This document shows, piece by piece, positions 18,604-26,584 of a stretch of 64,000 nt of DNA (within the stretch, counting starts at the first letter, position 1; the number at the start of each line of letters is the position of its first letter). A program made the position numbers and the translations under genes. The stretch comes from Gordonia polyisoprenivorans NBRC 16320 = JCM 10675. GTDB taxonomy: Bacteria; Actinomycetota; Actinomycetes; Mycobacteriales; Mycobacteriaceae. A model generated the notes under the pieces. It saw only the letters and a list, made by a program, of their open reading frames with translations, searched no databases and was not told the DNA's origin. Where the stretch lies: assembly GCF_000241325.1 (NCBI RefSeq), contig NZ_BAEI01000025.1:62001-126000 (forward strand), given 5' to 3'.

Positions 18604-19320
18604 TGCCCCGAGCTCCAGGGTGTACGGAATGACCGACGACAGCAGTGCCGTGCCGAGAGCGGCGAGCGCGACAGTGGTGTCGAGGTGTCCGGCCGTCAGG
18701 CCACCCATGCCGAACGGCAGGACGCACACCGTCGCGACGACCAGTGCCATCGCCAATCCGCCGGAGCCCGGAACTCGTTGCCCCACACGCGCACTGGTGA
18801 GAATGTACAGAGCCCAGAACGCGCCGGCGATCACAGCGAACAAGACGCCGAGGGGATCGAGGCCCGCCGCCTCGGTCATGCTCTCGACTCCCAAGAGCAC
18901 CATCGCGGCCAGCGCCAGGCCGACCCACACCAGGTCGGTGCGTCGTCGTGACAGCACAGCGGCGAGGATCAGTGGGCCCAGGAATTCGATGGAGACCGCC
19001 ACGCCGAGGGGCAGCCGCGCGATGGCCTCGTAGAAGGTGCCGTTCATCCCGGCCAGCGCGACACCGAAGGCCACGACCGATCGCCACTGCCCGACGCTCC
19101 AACGCCATGCCCGCGGCCGCGCCATCATCAACAGGAGGATTGCGGCAAGCCCCAGACGCAGCGTGGTGACCCCGGCGGCGCCGAGCGCGGGGAACGCGAT
19201 CCCGATGGCCAGCGCCGCGCCGAACTGCAGCGAGACGCACGAACCCAAGATCATCAGCACCGGCATGACTACCAGGATCACGCGTCGGCGCTGATCAATC
19301 CAGCGAATGTTTCTACTCAT
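18073..19320 (-). CDS. EamA-family exporter, RhtA-like, with antisense-derived C-terminal tail (right copy)
   Basis: 415 aa. Residues about 15-290 form a complete ten-helix RhtA-type EamA transporter; the family hallmark near the end, LRRLPRHVFGVLLSLEPIVATIAGWVLLGQ, is intact. Homology should stop at about residue 295 (IIASIGTTVGDKRGR, near nt 18445). The remaining roughly 120 residues are polar, His/Asp/Gly/Gln-rich and antisense to the left exporter. RhtA proteins are normally about 295 aa, so the tail is abnormal. The gene is divergent from its own LysR gene at 19358. Confidence 0.75.
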   Translation of the reverse strand: MSRNIRWIDQRRRVILVVMPVLMILGSCVSLQFGAALAIGIAFPALGAAGVTTLRLGLAAILLLMMARPRAWRWSVGQWRSVVAFGVALAGMNGTFYEAIARLPLGVAVSIEFLGPLILAAVLSRRRTDLVWVGLALAAMVLLGVESMTEAAGLDPLGVLFAVIAGAFWALYILTSARVGQRVPGSGGLAMALVVATVCVLPFGMGGLTAGHLDTTVALAALGTALLSSVIPYTLELGALRRLPRHVFGVLLSLEPIVATIAGWVLLGQAAGALRLTAIVLVIIASIGTTVGDKRGRVAHDDEPDPDPLEAPESLTEHDHADQCGPHRVDARQSPEQVRGNPAQRSQVRHVRHDRRQHAAQSRENQRGDGGPVGEQPTDGDGHPHTRGDETGQGAALHSGHQTAHRAIEQDVTRP

Positions 19321-19330
19321 CTACCATTAG

Positions 19331-19348
19331 CAGAACTGAACAATTCTG
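19331..19348. promoter_or_regulatory. Candidate LysR operator (right pair)
   Basis: CAGAA-CTGAACAA-TTCTG: 5-bp inverted arms with an 8-nt spacer in the 37-bp gap between the divergent exporter and LysR genes. It immediately precedes the ribosome-binding site of the LysR gene. Confidence 0.4.
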
Positions 19349-19357
19349 GAGGTGGTG

Positions 19358-20287
19358 ATGCTCAACGTCAGCCGCCTGCGCATCCTGCGGGAGTTGCATC
19401 TACGGGGCACCCTGGCCCAGGTCGCCGAGGCGTTGTCGTACACACCGTCGGCCATCTCCCAACAGCTGTCGCTACTCGAGCGCGAGGCGGGCGTGGCCCT
19501 GCTCGAGCGAGTCGGGCGAGGTGTCCGGCTCACCGATCAGGCGCTGACACTCGTCGCGCACGCCGAGGTGATCCTCGCCGAACTCGAACGCGCCGAGGTC
19601 GACCTCGCGCAGGCCCAGCCGTCGGTGCACGGAGTGCTGCGCGTGTCGTCGTTCCAGTCGGTGGTGGCCGAGATCGTCCCGCGGGTGCTGACGCTGCTCG
19701 AACGCAGCCATCCCGCGTTGCAGGTGGAGCTGACGCTGCGCGAGGTCGAGGGCGCGTATCGGGGATTGCTGTCACACACCTTCGATCTCATCCTCGGCGA
19801 ACAGTTCCCCGGGCGGCCCTCACCGGTCCGGCCGGGCACCGATCGCGCCGACCTCATCCACGATCGGCTCCTGCTCGCCGTCCCGGCACAGGGACCGCTG
19901 GCGGTGGAGCCGTCCGGACTTGCCGAACTCGCCGAACTCCCGTGGGCACTCGAACCCGCGGGGACCGACAGCGGCGAATGGGCACGCGCCGTGTGTCGTT
20001 CGGCCGGCTTCGAGCCGCGAGTGCGGTTCGACGGCCCAGACACCCTGCTGCATTCGAGGTTCGTGGCCAACGGTCACGCACTCGCTTTCGTTCCCGCGTT
20101 GATCGCCGGCGACGACCCGCGACTGCGGCTCTACGCCCTACCCGGCGACCCGGAACGGAGTCTGTTCACCGCGGTCCGCACGGGCCGGTCCGGCCATCCC
20201 GCCGTACGTGCGTTTCGAGACGCGTTGGCGCAGGCGGCTGCTGAACGTGGGCCGCAGGTGCCGAGCGTCGAACTGTTCCGCGCGTAG
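19358..20287 (+). CDS. LysR-family transcriptional regulator (right copy)
   Basis: 309 aa. The N-terminal winged helix reads LRILRELHLRGTLAQVAEALSYTPSAISQQLSLLEREAG, followed by an effector domain. The ATG at 19358 is chosen because TGGAGG sits 5-9 nt upstream; GTG codons at 19352 and 19355 lie inside that site. It is divergent from the right-hand EamA exporter, whose expression it probably controls. It ends 14 bp before the convergent SDR gene. Confidence 0.85.
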   Translation: MLNVSRLRILRELHLRGTLAQVAEALSYTPSAISQQLSLLEREAGVALLERVGRGVRLTDQALTLVAHAEVILAELERAEVDLAQAQPSVHGVLRVSSFQSVVAEIVPRVLTLLERSHPALQVELTLREVEGAYRGLLSHTFDLILGEQFPGRPSPVRPGTDRADLIHDRLLLAVPAQGPLAVEPSGLAELAELPWALEPAGTDSGEWARAVCRSAGFEPRVRFDGPDTLLHSRFVANGHALAFVPALIAGDDPRLRLYALPGDPERSLFTAVRTGRSGHPAVRAFRDALAQAAAERGPQVPSVELFRA

Positions 20288-20301
20288 ATCACCCACTGAC
20301 C

Positions 20302-21162
20302 TCACCAGGTGTGATGCCCGGCCGCATCGGCTCCGCGGTCGACTTCGGCCAGCAGCCGGTGCATGGTGGCCGAGCGCACGAGATATCGATCCAGGAGCGG
20401 GTTGGCTGCTCCGTGAACCCATTTGAGCGCTCGCCATCCGGCCGGCGCGAACGATTCGCCGTGCCGGTGCACGACGTTGCCGACGATGACCCGAGCCGCG
20501 TCGTCAGCTGAGATCCGTCGACTCAACGGCCACGGCAGCAGTCCGCCGATCTGACGTCCCAACTCGTCGGAATCGAGCATGTCGTGTGTCATATCGGTGT
20601 CAACTATCCCGAAGTAGACGACACCTGCGGAGGCTCCGTGGGGAGCGAGCTCGAGGCGGAGAGCACGGCCGAGCTGGCTGACCGCGGCCTTGCTGACCAT
20701 GTACGGCGATCCACCCGCTCCGGGCGCGAACGAGGCCCCCGACGACACGATGACCACGTGGCCGCCGCCGGCGACGATCTGATCGAGCGCCGGCCGGACG
20801 GTGTTGTACACGCCGGTGATGTTGACACCGATCACCCGATCGAACTCGTCATCGTCGAGCGCACGGACGGTGGCCGGAGTCGGACTGACCCCCGCATTCG
20901 CGACGATCACGTCGATCGATCCGAAATGCTTTGTCACCGAACGCATCACCCGCCGCATGCATTCTCGGTCCCGGACGTCTGCCGCATAGGCCACCGCATT
21001 CGGGCCCAGATCTTTCGCGGCCGCATGCACCCCGACGGCGTCGCGGTCGACGAGCGCAACCCGTGCCCCGAGACGCACCATCCGCGCGGCAACTGCTCGG
21101 CCGATACCCTGTGCGGCGCCGGTGACGACGACGACCTTGCCTGCCGGGTCGAGGCGATTCAT
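20302..21162 (-). CDS. Short-chain dehydrogenase/reductase
   Basis: 286 aa classical-type SDR. NAD(P)-binding motif TGAAQGIG (about 14-21), NAG (about 91-93), and catalytic Ser with YxxxK (SSGASFAPGAGGSPYMVSKAA). The ATG at 21162 overlaps the stop of the upstream flavin monooxygenase (ATGA, 21159-21162). It is the third gene of an operon with an NTF2-like protein and a Baeyer-Villiger-type monooxygenase. A reductase or alcohol dehydrogenase supplying or removing the ketone substrate of the monooxygenase is the natural reading. Confidence 0.85.
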   Translation of the reverse strand: MNRLDPAGKVVVVTGAAQGIGRAVAARMVRLGARVALVDRDAVGVHAAAKDLGPNAVAYAADVRDRECMRRVMRSVTKHFGSIDVIVANAGVSPTPATVRALDDDEFDRVIGVNITGVYNTVRPALDQIVAGGGHVVIVSSGASFAPGAGGSPYMVSKAAVSQLGRALRLELAPHGASAGVVYFGIVDTDMTHDMLDSDELGRQIGGLLPWPLSRRISADDAARVIVGNVVHRHGESFAPAGWRALKWVHGAANPLLDRYLVRSATMHRLLAEVDRGADAAGHHTW

Positions 21163-22670
21163 GAAGCACGCTCCGCCATGGGACTGCGTGGTCCGACGTC
21201 GAAGGCTGCAGCGTCGAAGTGCTCTGTGCGACGGGCATATTCGAAACTCCATCCCGGATACAGGCCGGCATTGCGACCGTCGGCGGTGTGGTAATAGCTC
21301 GTGTCGCACCCACCGGTCAGCCACACCGTGTGCTCACTGCGCCGGTTCATCTCGTCGACGAACTCGTCCTGTGCACCCGCGCGGACCTCCACCCGCACGA
21401 CGCCGCGGTCCCGTAACTGACCGAGCGCGTCGACGATGTAGCGGCATTGGGCCTCGATCATGTAGATCGCCGACTGGTTGCCGACCGCGCCGAATGCACC
21501 GAGAGTGGTGAAGAAGTTCGGGTATCCGGCGGTCGCGGCGCCCAAGTAACTGCGCGGACACTCCCGATAGTCGTCGGCGTAGGTGCGTCCATCGAGGCCG
21601 TGAATTCGCTCGTACACCGCCGGCGGGACCTGGAATCCCGTCCCGTACACGATGGCGTCGACGGGGTGCTCGTGTCCGTCGCGTGTGATCACCGAGCTGT
21701 CGGTTATCTCGGCGATGCCGGCGGTGACGACGTCGACGTTGTCTCGGGTGAGCGCCGGGAGGTAGTTGTCAGAGAAGATCGCCCGTTTGCATCCGATGAC
21801 ATAATCGGGGGTCAGCATCCTCCGAAGTGTGCGATCGCGCACCTGCCGGCGCAACTGGAACCGCCCGAGCAGCTCGAAGGGGTATCGAAACCGCGCGTCG
21901 ACGAAGCCGACGAGCCCGAAGCTCTCGATCGCCAGGTAGTAGACCGTGCGGAGCAGGCGGCGCAGGGCCGGGACGCGGCGCAGGAGTGATCTCTCGACGG
22001 CGCTGGTGGTGCGGTCCATCCGTGGCACGATCCACGGGGCGGATCGTTGGAACACCACCAGGTGCTCGACGTGCGGTTGCAGCTCCGGGATGAATTGGAC
22101 GGCCGAGGCTCCGGTACCGATGACCGCCACCCGCTGCCCGGATGGGTCGAAGTCGGTGGGCCAATGCAGTGAATGAAAAGCCTTGCCGGCGAATCGTTCC
22201 CGTCCGGGTATCGCGGGGTAGCGCGCCTCTCCATAGACGCCGGCGCAGGTGATCAGGAACCGGGCGGTCATCGGTCCCCGGGAGGTGGTGAGACGCCACA
22301 GGGAGCCCGTGTCGTCCCAGTCGGCCCGGAGAAGCTCCGTGTCGTAGCCGATGTGGTCGAGCACCCCATGGCGGTCGGCAACCGTCTGCAGATACTCGAG
22401 AATCTCCGGTTGCGTGCCGTAGGTCCTCGACCAGTCGGGGTTGGGCGCAAAGGAATAGCTGTACAGGTGCGACGGCACATCGCACGCACACCCCGGATAC
22501 ACGTTGTCCCGCCATGTTCCGCCGAGTTCCTCGGCGCGTTCGAGTATCACGAAATCCTGCAGCCCAGCTTTGCGTAACGAGGCCCCCAGCGCGATCCCGG
22601 CGAAACCTGCTCCGACGACGACGATCTGATGGTCGGGTCCGTCGATCGCTTCGGGCCGGCGGTCGGTCAT
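21159..22670 (-). CDS. Flavin monooxygenase, Baeyer-Villiger type
   Basis: 503 aa. FAD-binding GAGFAGI near the N-terminus, NADP-binding GTGASAVQ near residue 175, and between them the Baeyer-Villiger fingerprint FxGxxxHxxxWP (FAGKAFHSLHWP). These enzymes insert oxygen into ketones to give esters or lactones, using NADPH. It overlaps both its operon partners by 4 bp. Such operons in Gordonia and Rhodococcus often degrade steroids, terpenes or cyclic ketones; the substrate cannot be told from sequence. Confidence 0.87.
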   Translation of the reverse strand: MTDRRPEAIDGPDHQIVVVGAGFAGIALGASLRKAGLQDFVILERAEELGGTWRDNVYPGCACDVPSHLYSYSFAPNPDWSRTYGTQPEILEYLQTVADRHGVLDHIGYDTELLRADWDDTGSLWRLTTSRGPMTARFLITCAGVYGEARYPAIPGRERFAGKAFHSLHWPTDFDPSGQRVAVIGTGASAVQFIPELQPHVEHLVVFQRSAPWIVPRMDRTTSAVERSLLRRVPALRRLLRTVYYLAIESFGLVGFVDARFRYPFELLGRFQLRRQVRDRTLRRMLTPDYVIGCKRAIFSDNYLPALTRDNVDVVTAGIAEITDSSVITRDGHEHPVDAIVYGTGFQVPPAVYERIHGLDGRTYADDYRECPRSYLGAATAGYPNFFTTLGAFGAVGNQSAIYMIEAQCRYIVDALGQLRDRGVVRVEVRAGAQDEFVDEMNRRSEHTVWLTGGCDTSYYHTADGRNAGLYPGWSFEYARRTEHFDAAAFDVGPRSPMAERAS

Positions 22671-23413
22671 CGTCGGGCGAGTTTCTGTCGGAGACCTCGG
22701 GTGACCGCAGGCACCTTGGACAGGCCCATGAGGGCGCGAAACTGCCAGCTGTCGTCACGCGGAAGGATGCCCGCCCGCTGGACGCCGTCGAGAAAGTCAT
22801 AGAGGGTCTCGCCCTCTTCCATGAGGCCGTCGGCGTTGAAGTGGTATCGGTCGACCGCGGGGGCCTGGATGAATCGGCCGTTCCCGTAGATGGTCGGAGC
22901 GGAATCGTCGTACGGGTGCAGCCTGAGCGGACCGCTCCAGTGGCCGCTGCCCATGTAGCGGATGACCGTCCGCACGGTGCCCTCGGGAGTGACGTCGATG
23001 TACACCTGGTCGGGAAGGGGGTCGTACCGCCAGTCCGGGATGGCATCGAAGAATGCGAAGTTGTACTTGACGAACTCGTCGATGCCGACGATGGTCCGGC
23101 CGAAGGTGGTGACGTCGGTGTACCGGATGTCCTGGGTGTACAGCTCGTCGTTGATGGTCATGTCCCGCACCAGGAAACTCCACCAGTACTTCTTCGCCCA
23201 GGTCATGACCCACGACAGATCCTTGTCGTGGACGTTGCTCAGGTAGTCGAGCTTCGTGGCGAAGGCGTCGAACCATTCCCGGGTGCTCGCCATCAGCTCG
23301 GCTTCGGGAATGGCCCTGATCGGCACTGCCCGGTTCGAATCGAGGTACTCGGGTACCGGACGCGAGAGACGCGGTTGGGCGAGGGATCTCTGGAACTCTT
23401 GTTCGTCGTACAT
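22667..23413 (-). CDS. NTF2/SnoaL-like protein, first gene of monooxygenase operon
   Basis: 248 aa with no membrane segment or signal peptide. The aromatic-rich middle (about 45-190) with alternating strands (DQVYIDVTPEGTVRTVIRYMG) looks like a SnoaL/NTF2-type cone fold used by small hydrolases, isomerases and ligand-binding proteins. I do not recognise a precise family. The ATG at 23413 has a strong AGGAGGT site upstream. It begins the operon with the Baeyer-Villiger monooxygenase and the SDR. Confidence 0.6.
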   Translation of the reverse strand: MYDEQEFQRSLAQPRLSRPVPEYLDSNRAVPIRAIPEAELMASTREWFDAFATKLDYLSNVHDKDLSWVMTWAKKYWWSFLVRDMTINDELYTQDIRYTDVTTFGRTIVGIDEFVKYNFAFFDAIPDWRYDPLPDQVYIDVTPEGTVRTVIRYMGSGHWSGPLRLHPYDDSAPTIYGNGRFIQAPAVDRYHFNADGLMEEGETLYDFLDGVQRAGILPRDDSWQFRALMGLSKVPAVTRGLRQKLARR

Positions 23414-23465
23414 GTCGACCTCCTGGACACCGTCGGATCGATCGAGCACCTGAGCCCGACCAAAC

Positions 23466-23483
23466 ATGAATCACATGATTCAT
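23466..23483. promoter_or_regulatory. TetR operator candidate
   Basis: ATGAATCA-CA-TGATTCAT: perfect 8-bp inverted repeat with a 2-nt centre, 53 bp upstream of the NTF2-like gene and 72 bp before the divergent TetR gene at 23555. Its size and position fit a TetR dimer site controlling both directions. Confidence 0.65.
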
Positions 23484-23554
23484 CTGATATCGGGTGATGT
23501 CAATTGCGGGCCGACTCGGTCCGGCTCATCGAGGTGTGGTGCAGTATTGCGGTC

Positions 23555-24190
23555 ATGAACACGTCCAAGGTGTGGGGTGGCCAGAGTCCACAAGACCGGT
23601 CGTCGAGCCGCCGGGAGTCACTCCTCTCGGCGGCCGAAGCCCTGTTGGGCGATGGGGGCGCCGTGGCCGTGACGATGCGCGCGGTGGTCCGCGCAGCGCA
23701 GCTGAGCCCTCGCTACTTCTACGAGAGCTTCGCCTCCCGTGAAGAACTACTGTTCGCCGTTCACGACCGGGTCGAAGACCAACTCCTGCAACGCCTTCAA
23801 AACGTGAGCAGTTCCGGTGACCTGCGCGATGCGGTGCGTTCATCGTTCGAGATCATCCGCGACTTCTTCGAGGAGGATCCGCGCCGCGCCCGCATCCTGT
23901 TACGCGAGCCCCTGGCCGACGACATGCTCCGCTCGCACAGCGCCACCCGTATCCCCATCTTCACCCGAGCCGTCATTCAGCTTCTCGCACAGGGTCATCC
24001 GGAGGTCGCCGAGGCTACCGGCGGCGACGAAGCGGACTGGATGATCAGATCCACGGCGCTCTCGGGCGCCCTGATCTCGTTGTACCTGGAGTACACCGAT
24101 GGCCACATCGACGTCGAACCGGACCGCCTGGTCGATGCGGCCGTGGACCTCGTGTATGCGCTCGGGGGTTTACGCGATACGCGGCCCTAG
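23555..24190 (+). CDS. TetR-family regulator
   Basis: 211 aa from the ATG at 23555. The DNA-binding domain (about 18-65) contains LLSAAEALLGDGGAVAVTMRAVVRAAQLSPRYFYESFASREELL, the helix-turn-helix and Tyr/Phe turn typical of TetR. The C-terminal ligand domain is less conserved. Divergent from the monooxygenase operon and likely its repressor, acting at the palindrome at 23466-23483. Its 3' end overlaps a convergent membrane-protein gene by 4 bp. Confidence 0.85.
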   Translation: MNTSKVWGGQSPQDRSSSRRESLLSAAEALLGDGGAVAVTMRAVVRAAQLSPRYFYESFASREELLFAVHDRVEDQLLQRLQNVSSSGDLRDAVRSSFEIIRDFFEEDPRRARILLREPLADDMLRSHSATRIPIFTRAVIQLLAQGHPEVAEATGGDEADWMIRSTALSGALISLYLEYTDGHIDVEPDRLVDAAVDLVYALGGLRDTRP

Positions 24191-24675
24191 TCGTCTCGCG
24201 AGTCCTCGGCGGCGGCAAGGATGTGGGACGTACGCGCCGTCTGCATCGCAGCGTTGCCCACCGCGACGGCCGCCGCAAGGACGATGATCACCCATGTCAT
24301 CACTGGCGGCCAGTCGGCGATATGTACGAATTCCCACGTTTCTTTGATCGCGATGCAGGTGGCTCCCGCGGCGACGAGCAACCACCCCAGGGCGGTGTTG
24401 GAGAATGCCAGCATGCGCTGGACTTCCTCGGTGCTCATCACGCCGATCACTTCGCGTTTGATTCTGGTGCGTTCTCGGTGGTGCCGCCAGTAGGCGACCG
24501 GCGGTATCAGCCACCACCACGGGGAGATCGGTTGAGAAGGGGCGATCGTGTCGGGCAATGCCCGGCGCTGGGTCAATCCCTGGTCACGCAGTTCGGTAGC
24601 AGCTTGGTAGAGCGGCCCGGCCACCAAGAGCCATGCGCCCAGTGCGCCGAGGGCTGCGATGATCGGGTTTTCCAC
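24187..24675 (-). CDS. Membrane protein of unknown function
   Basis: 162 aa starting with GTG at 24675, preceded by AAGGAG. Three to four hydrophobic helices: about 5-25, a Trp/Pro-rich segment near 50-62, about 95-112 and 122-145. A basic loop (YWRHHRERTRIKREV) lies between the second and third. No family recognised. It lies 34 bp after the MarR gene on the same strand and is probably co-transcribed with it. Confidence 0.6.
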   Translation of the reverse strand: MENPIIAALGALGAWLLVAGPLYQAATELRDQGLTQRRALPDTIAPSQPISPWWWLIPPVAYWRHHRERTRIKREVIGVMSTEEVQRMLAFSNTALGWLLVAAGATCIAIKETWEFVHIADWPPVMTWVIIVLAAAVAVGNAAMQTARTSHILAAAEDSRDD

Positions 24676-24709
24676 GTCAGGGCTCCTTGTCTGGACGGCG
24701 CTCGCGGGG

Positions 24710-25189
24710 CTACTCCGGTTCGGGTCGTCGCCGGTTCGTGGCGGCGACGCAGGCGTCGGCGTAGTCGACGAGCAGGGCCGCGAAGTCGCGGCGTTTTTGG
24801 GCGGGCCACTCGTGGGTGATCTCGAGGAATGCCTGTCGGTGTTGGCTGCGGAATCGGTCGCGCAGTCCGCGCCCGGCGTCGGTCAGTTCGATGATTGTCC
24901 GCCGCCCGTCGAGTTGCGATGCCTGCCGAATCAACAGGCCATCCTTGATCATCCCGGAGACCATGCGGCTGGCCTGAGACGAGTCGACACTCATCTGGTC
25001 GGCGACATACCCGACGGTTACCTCACCATCTGCTTCATCGACGATGTTGATGATCTGATTGCGCACCAGATCCTGACGGGTGACCGGCGGATCGACGTCG
25101 AAGAGCGCTGTCCGCCTCCGCAATCGGGCGAACGCGGCACCGACCTCGTCGAGTACCGCGTCGGGATCAGGTCTCGCGGCGGCACTCAC
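24710..25189 (-). CDS. MarR-family transcriptional regulator
   Basis: 159 aa, GTG start. Winged helix at about 40-105 with VGYVADQMSVDSSQASRMVSGMIKDGLLIRQASQLDGRRTIIELTDAG, the MarR recognition helix and wing (DGRR). Divergent from the amidohydrolase operon at 25352; it probably represses that operon and its own transcription. Confidence 0.85.
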   Translation of the reverse strand: MSAAARPDPDAVLDEVGAAFARLRRRTALFDVDPPVTRQDLVRNQIINIVDEADGEVTVGYVADQMSVDSSQASRMVSGMIKDGLLIRQASQLDGRRTIIELTDAGRGLRDRFRSQHRQAFLEITHEWPAQKRRDFAALLVDYADACVAATNRRRPEPE

Positions 25190-25230
25190 AACAAATGACT
25201 GTAGTGCATGCGGTTGCCGATCAGCATTTC

Positions 25231-25262
25231 GCTGCTATCGTCAATTATGTGCAAATAGCAGC
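25231..25262. promoter_or_regulatory. MarR operator candidate
   Basis: GCTGCTAT (25231-25238) and ATAGCAGC (25255-25262) form a perfect 8-bp inverted repeat with a 16-nt AT-rich spacer, in the gap between the divergent MarR and amidohydrolase genes. The right arm also lies in a shorter palindrome, ATAGC-A-GCTAT. Confidence 0.5.
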
Positions 25263-25351
25263 TATCTGTCGATCGCTTGCATCTGCCGCAGGGTCAGTCA
25301 CCTCGCCGTGAGTGGATACGCTCACCGGCCTGTCCGCGGAAGGCGGAACGC

Positions 25352-26584
25352 ATGACCACCACAGCAATCATCAACGCCCGAATCTTCGACGGAACCGACG
25401 TGCTCGAGGCCACCACACTGGTCGTCGACGGCACCGAGATCACCGCGGTGGGAGGTGAGATCCCCGAGGGCGCGCAGGTCTACGACGCGACCGGTGCCAC
25501 CGTGCTGCCCGGCCTGTTCGACGCCCACGTCCACACCAGCGAATCCGCGCTGGCATTGGCGCTGACCTTCGGTGTGACAACCGAATTGGAGATGCAAGGC
25601 ACGAATATCGGCGAGAAGCAGGCCGGTATCGGCCGCGACGACCGGCTGGCCGATGTACGCTCGGCCGGGTTCGGGCTGACTCCGCCCGGCGGTCACCCCA
25701 GCGAGCTGTTCCCCGAGGGCTTCCAGCCCGGTCCGCCGCCCGGGCAGGGCGGCCCACCCCCCGGTCCCGCGCCGGTGCGCCCCTTCGTGAGCACCCCGCA
25801 GGAGGCGATCGCCTACATCCCGCAGCTGATCGACACCGGTTCGGACTACATCAAGTTCATGGTCGACGACGGCAGCGTCGAAGGCCATCCCGGTATCCCC
25901 ATGCTCGATCAGGCCACCCTCGACGCGGGCGTCGCCGAGGCCGCCCGATGCGGAATGCTCACCGTCGCACACGCATTGACGATTGATAGCACCCGGATGG
26001 CCCTCGACGCCGGGATCGGCGGACTCGCGCATCTGTTCATGGACCAACCGCACACCGACGAGATCATCGACCGCATCGTCGAATCCGGGGTGTTCGTCAC
26101 CCCCTGCGTCGTCCTCAACGCCTCGATGATGGGCATCACCGGCGCCGAACTCGCCGACGACCCACGGGTCGCCTCGCGCCTCGACGAGGACTGGATGACC
26201 ACTCTGCGCTCCAGCTTCAACCACTATCCCCAGGGCAGCCTCGACGACGTCCTCGCCTCGGTGAAGGCACTGCACGACCGTGGCGTCGACATCCTGTGCG
26301 GCACAGATGTTTCCGTGCCCCTACCGTTCATGGGCGGATTGGCTCACGGCGCCAGCGTGCACCACGAACTGCAGTACCTCGTCCGCGCGGGCCTGACCCC
26401 GGTCGAGGCCCTGCGGACCGCCACCAGTATCCCGGCCCGACGATTCGGCCTCGAGGATCGAGGGCGGATCGCGCCCGGGTTGCGCGCCGATCTGCTCGTG
26501 GTCGACGGCGACCCGACCTCCGACATCACCGCGACCCTCAACACCCGTGCGGTCTGGCGGCGCGGCACCCGACTGGGGTCGTGA
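25352..26584 (+). CDS. Amidohydrolase (imidazolonepropionase/prolidase-like)
   Basis: 410 aa TIM-barrel metal hydrolase. The metal motif is DAHVH (about 60-64), followed by a carboxylated-Lys-type strand (YIKFMVDDG), His in TVAHALT, and the final Asp in LCGTDVSVP. The C-terminus ends in the GRIAPGLRADLLVVDGDP strand typical of the family. A Pro/Gly-rich insertion (about 122-152) is unusual. The ATG at 25352 follows a purine-rich GGAAGGCGG. Its stop overlaps the start of the next amidohydrolase, so the two form an operon, probably degrading a cyclic amide or ester. Confidence 0.82.
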   Translation: MTTTAIINARIFDGTDVLEATTLVVDGTEITAVGGEIPEGAQVYDATGATVLPGLFDAHVHTSESALALALTFGVTTELEMQGTNIGEKQAGIGRDDRLADVRSAGFGLTPPGGHPSELFPEGFQPGPPPGQGGPPPGPAPVRPFVSTPQEAIAYIPQLIDTGSDYIKFMVDDGSVEGHPGIPMLDQATLDAGVAEAARCGMLTVAHALTIDSTRMALDAGIGGLAHLFMDQPHTDEIIDRIVESGVFVTPCVVLNASMMGITGAELADDPRVASRLDEDWMTTLRSSFNHYPQGSLDDVLASVKALHDRGVDILCGTDVSVPLPFMGGLAHGASVHHELQYLVRAGLTPVEALRTATSIPARRFGLEDRGRIAPGLRADLLVVDGDPTSDITATLNTRAVWRRGTRLGS

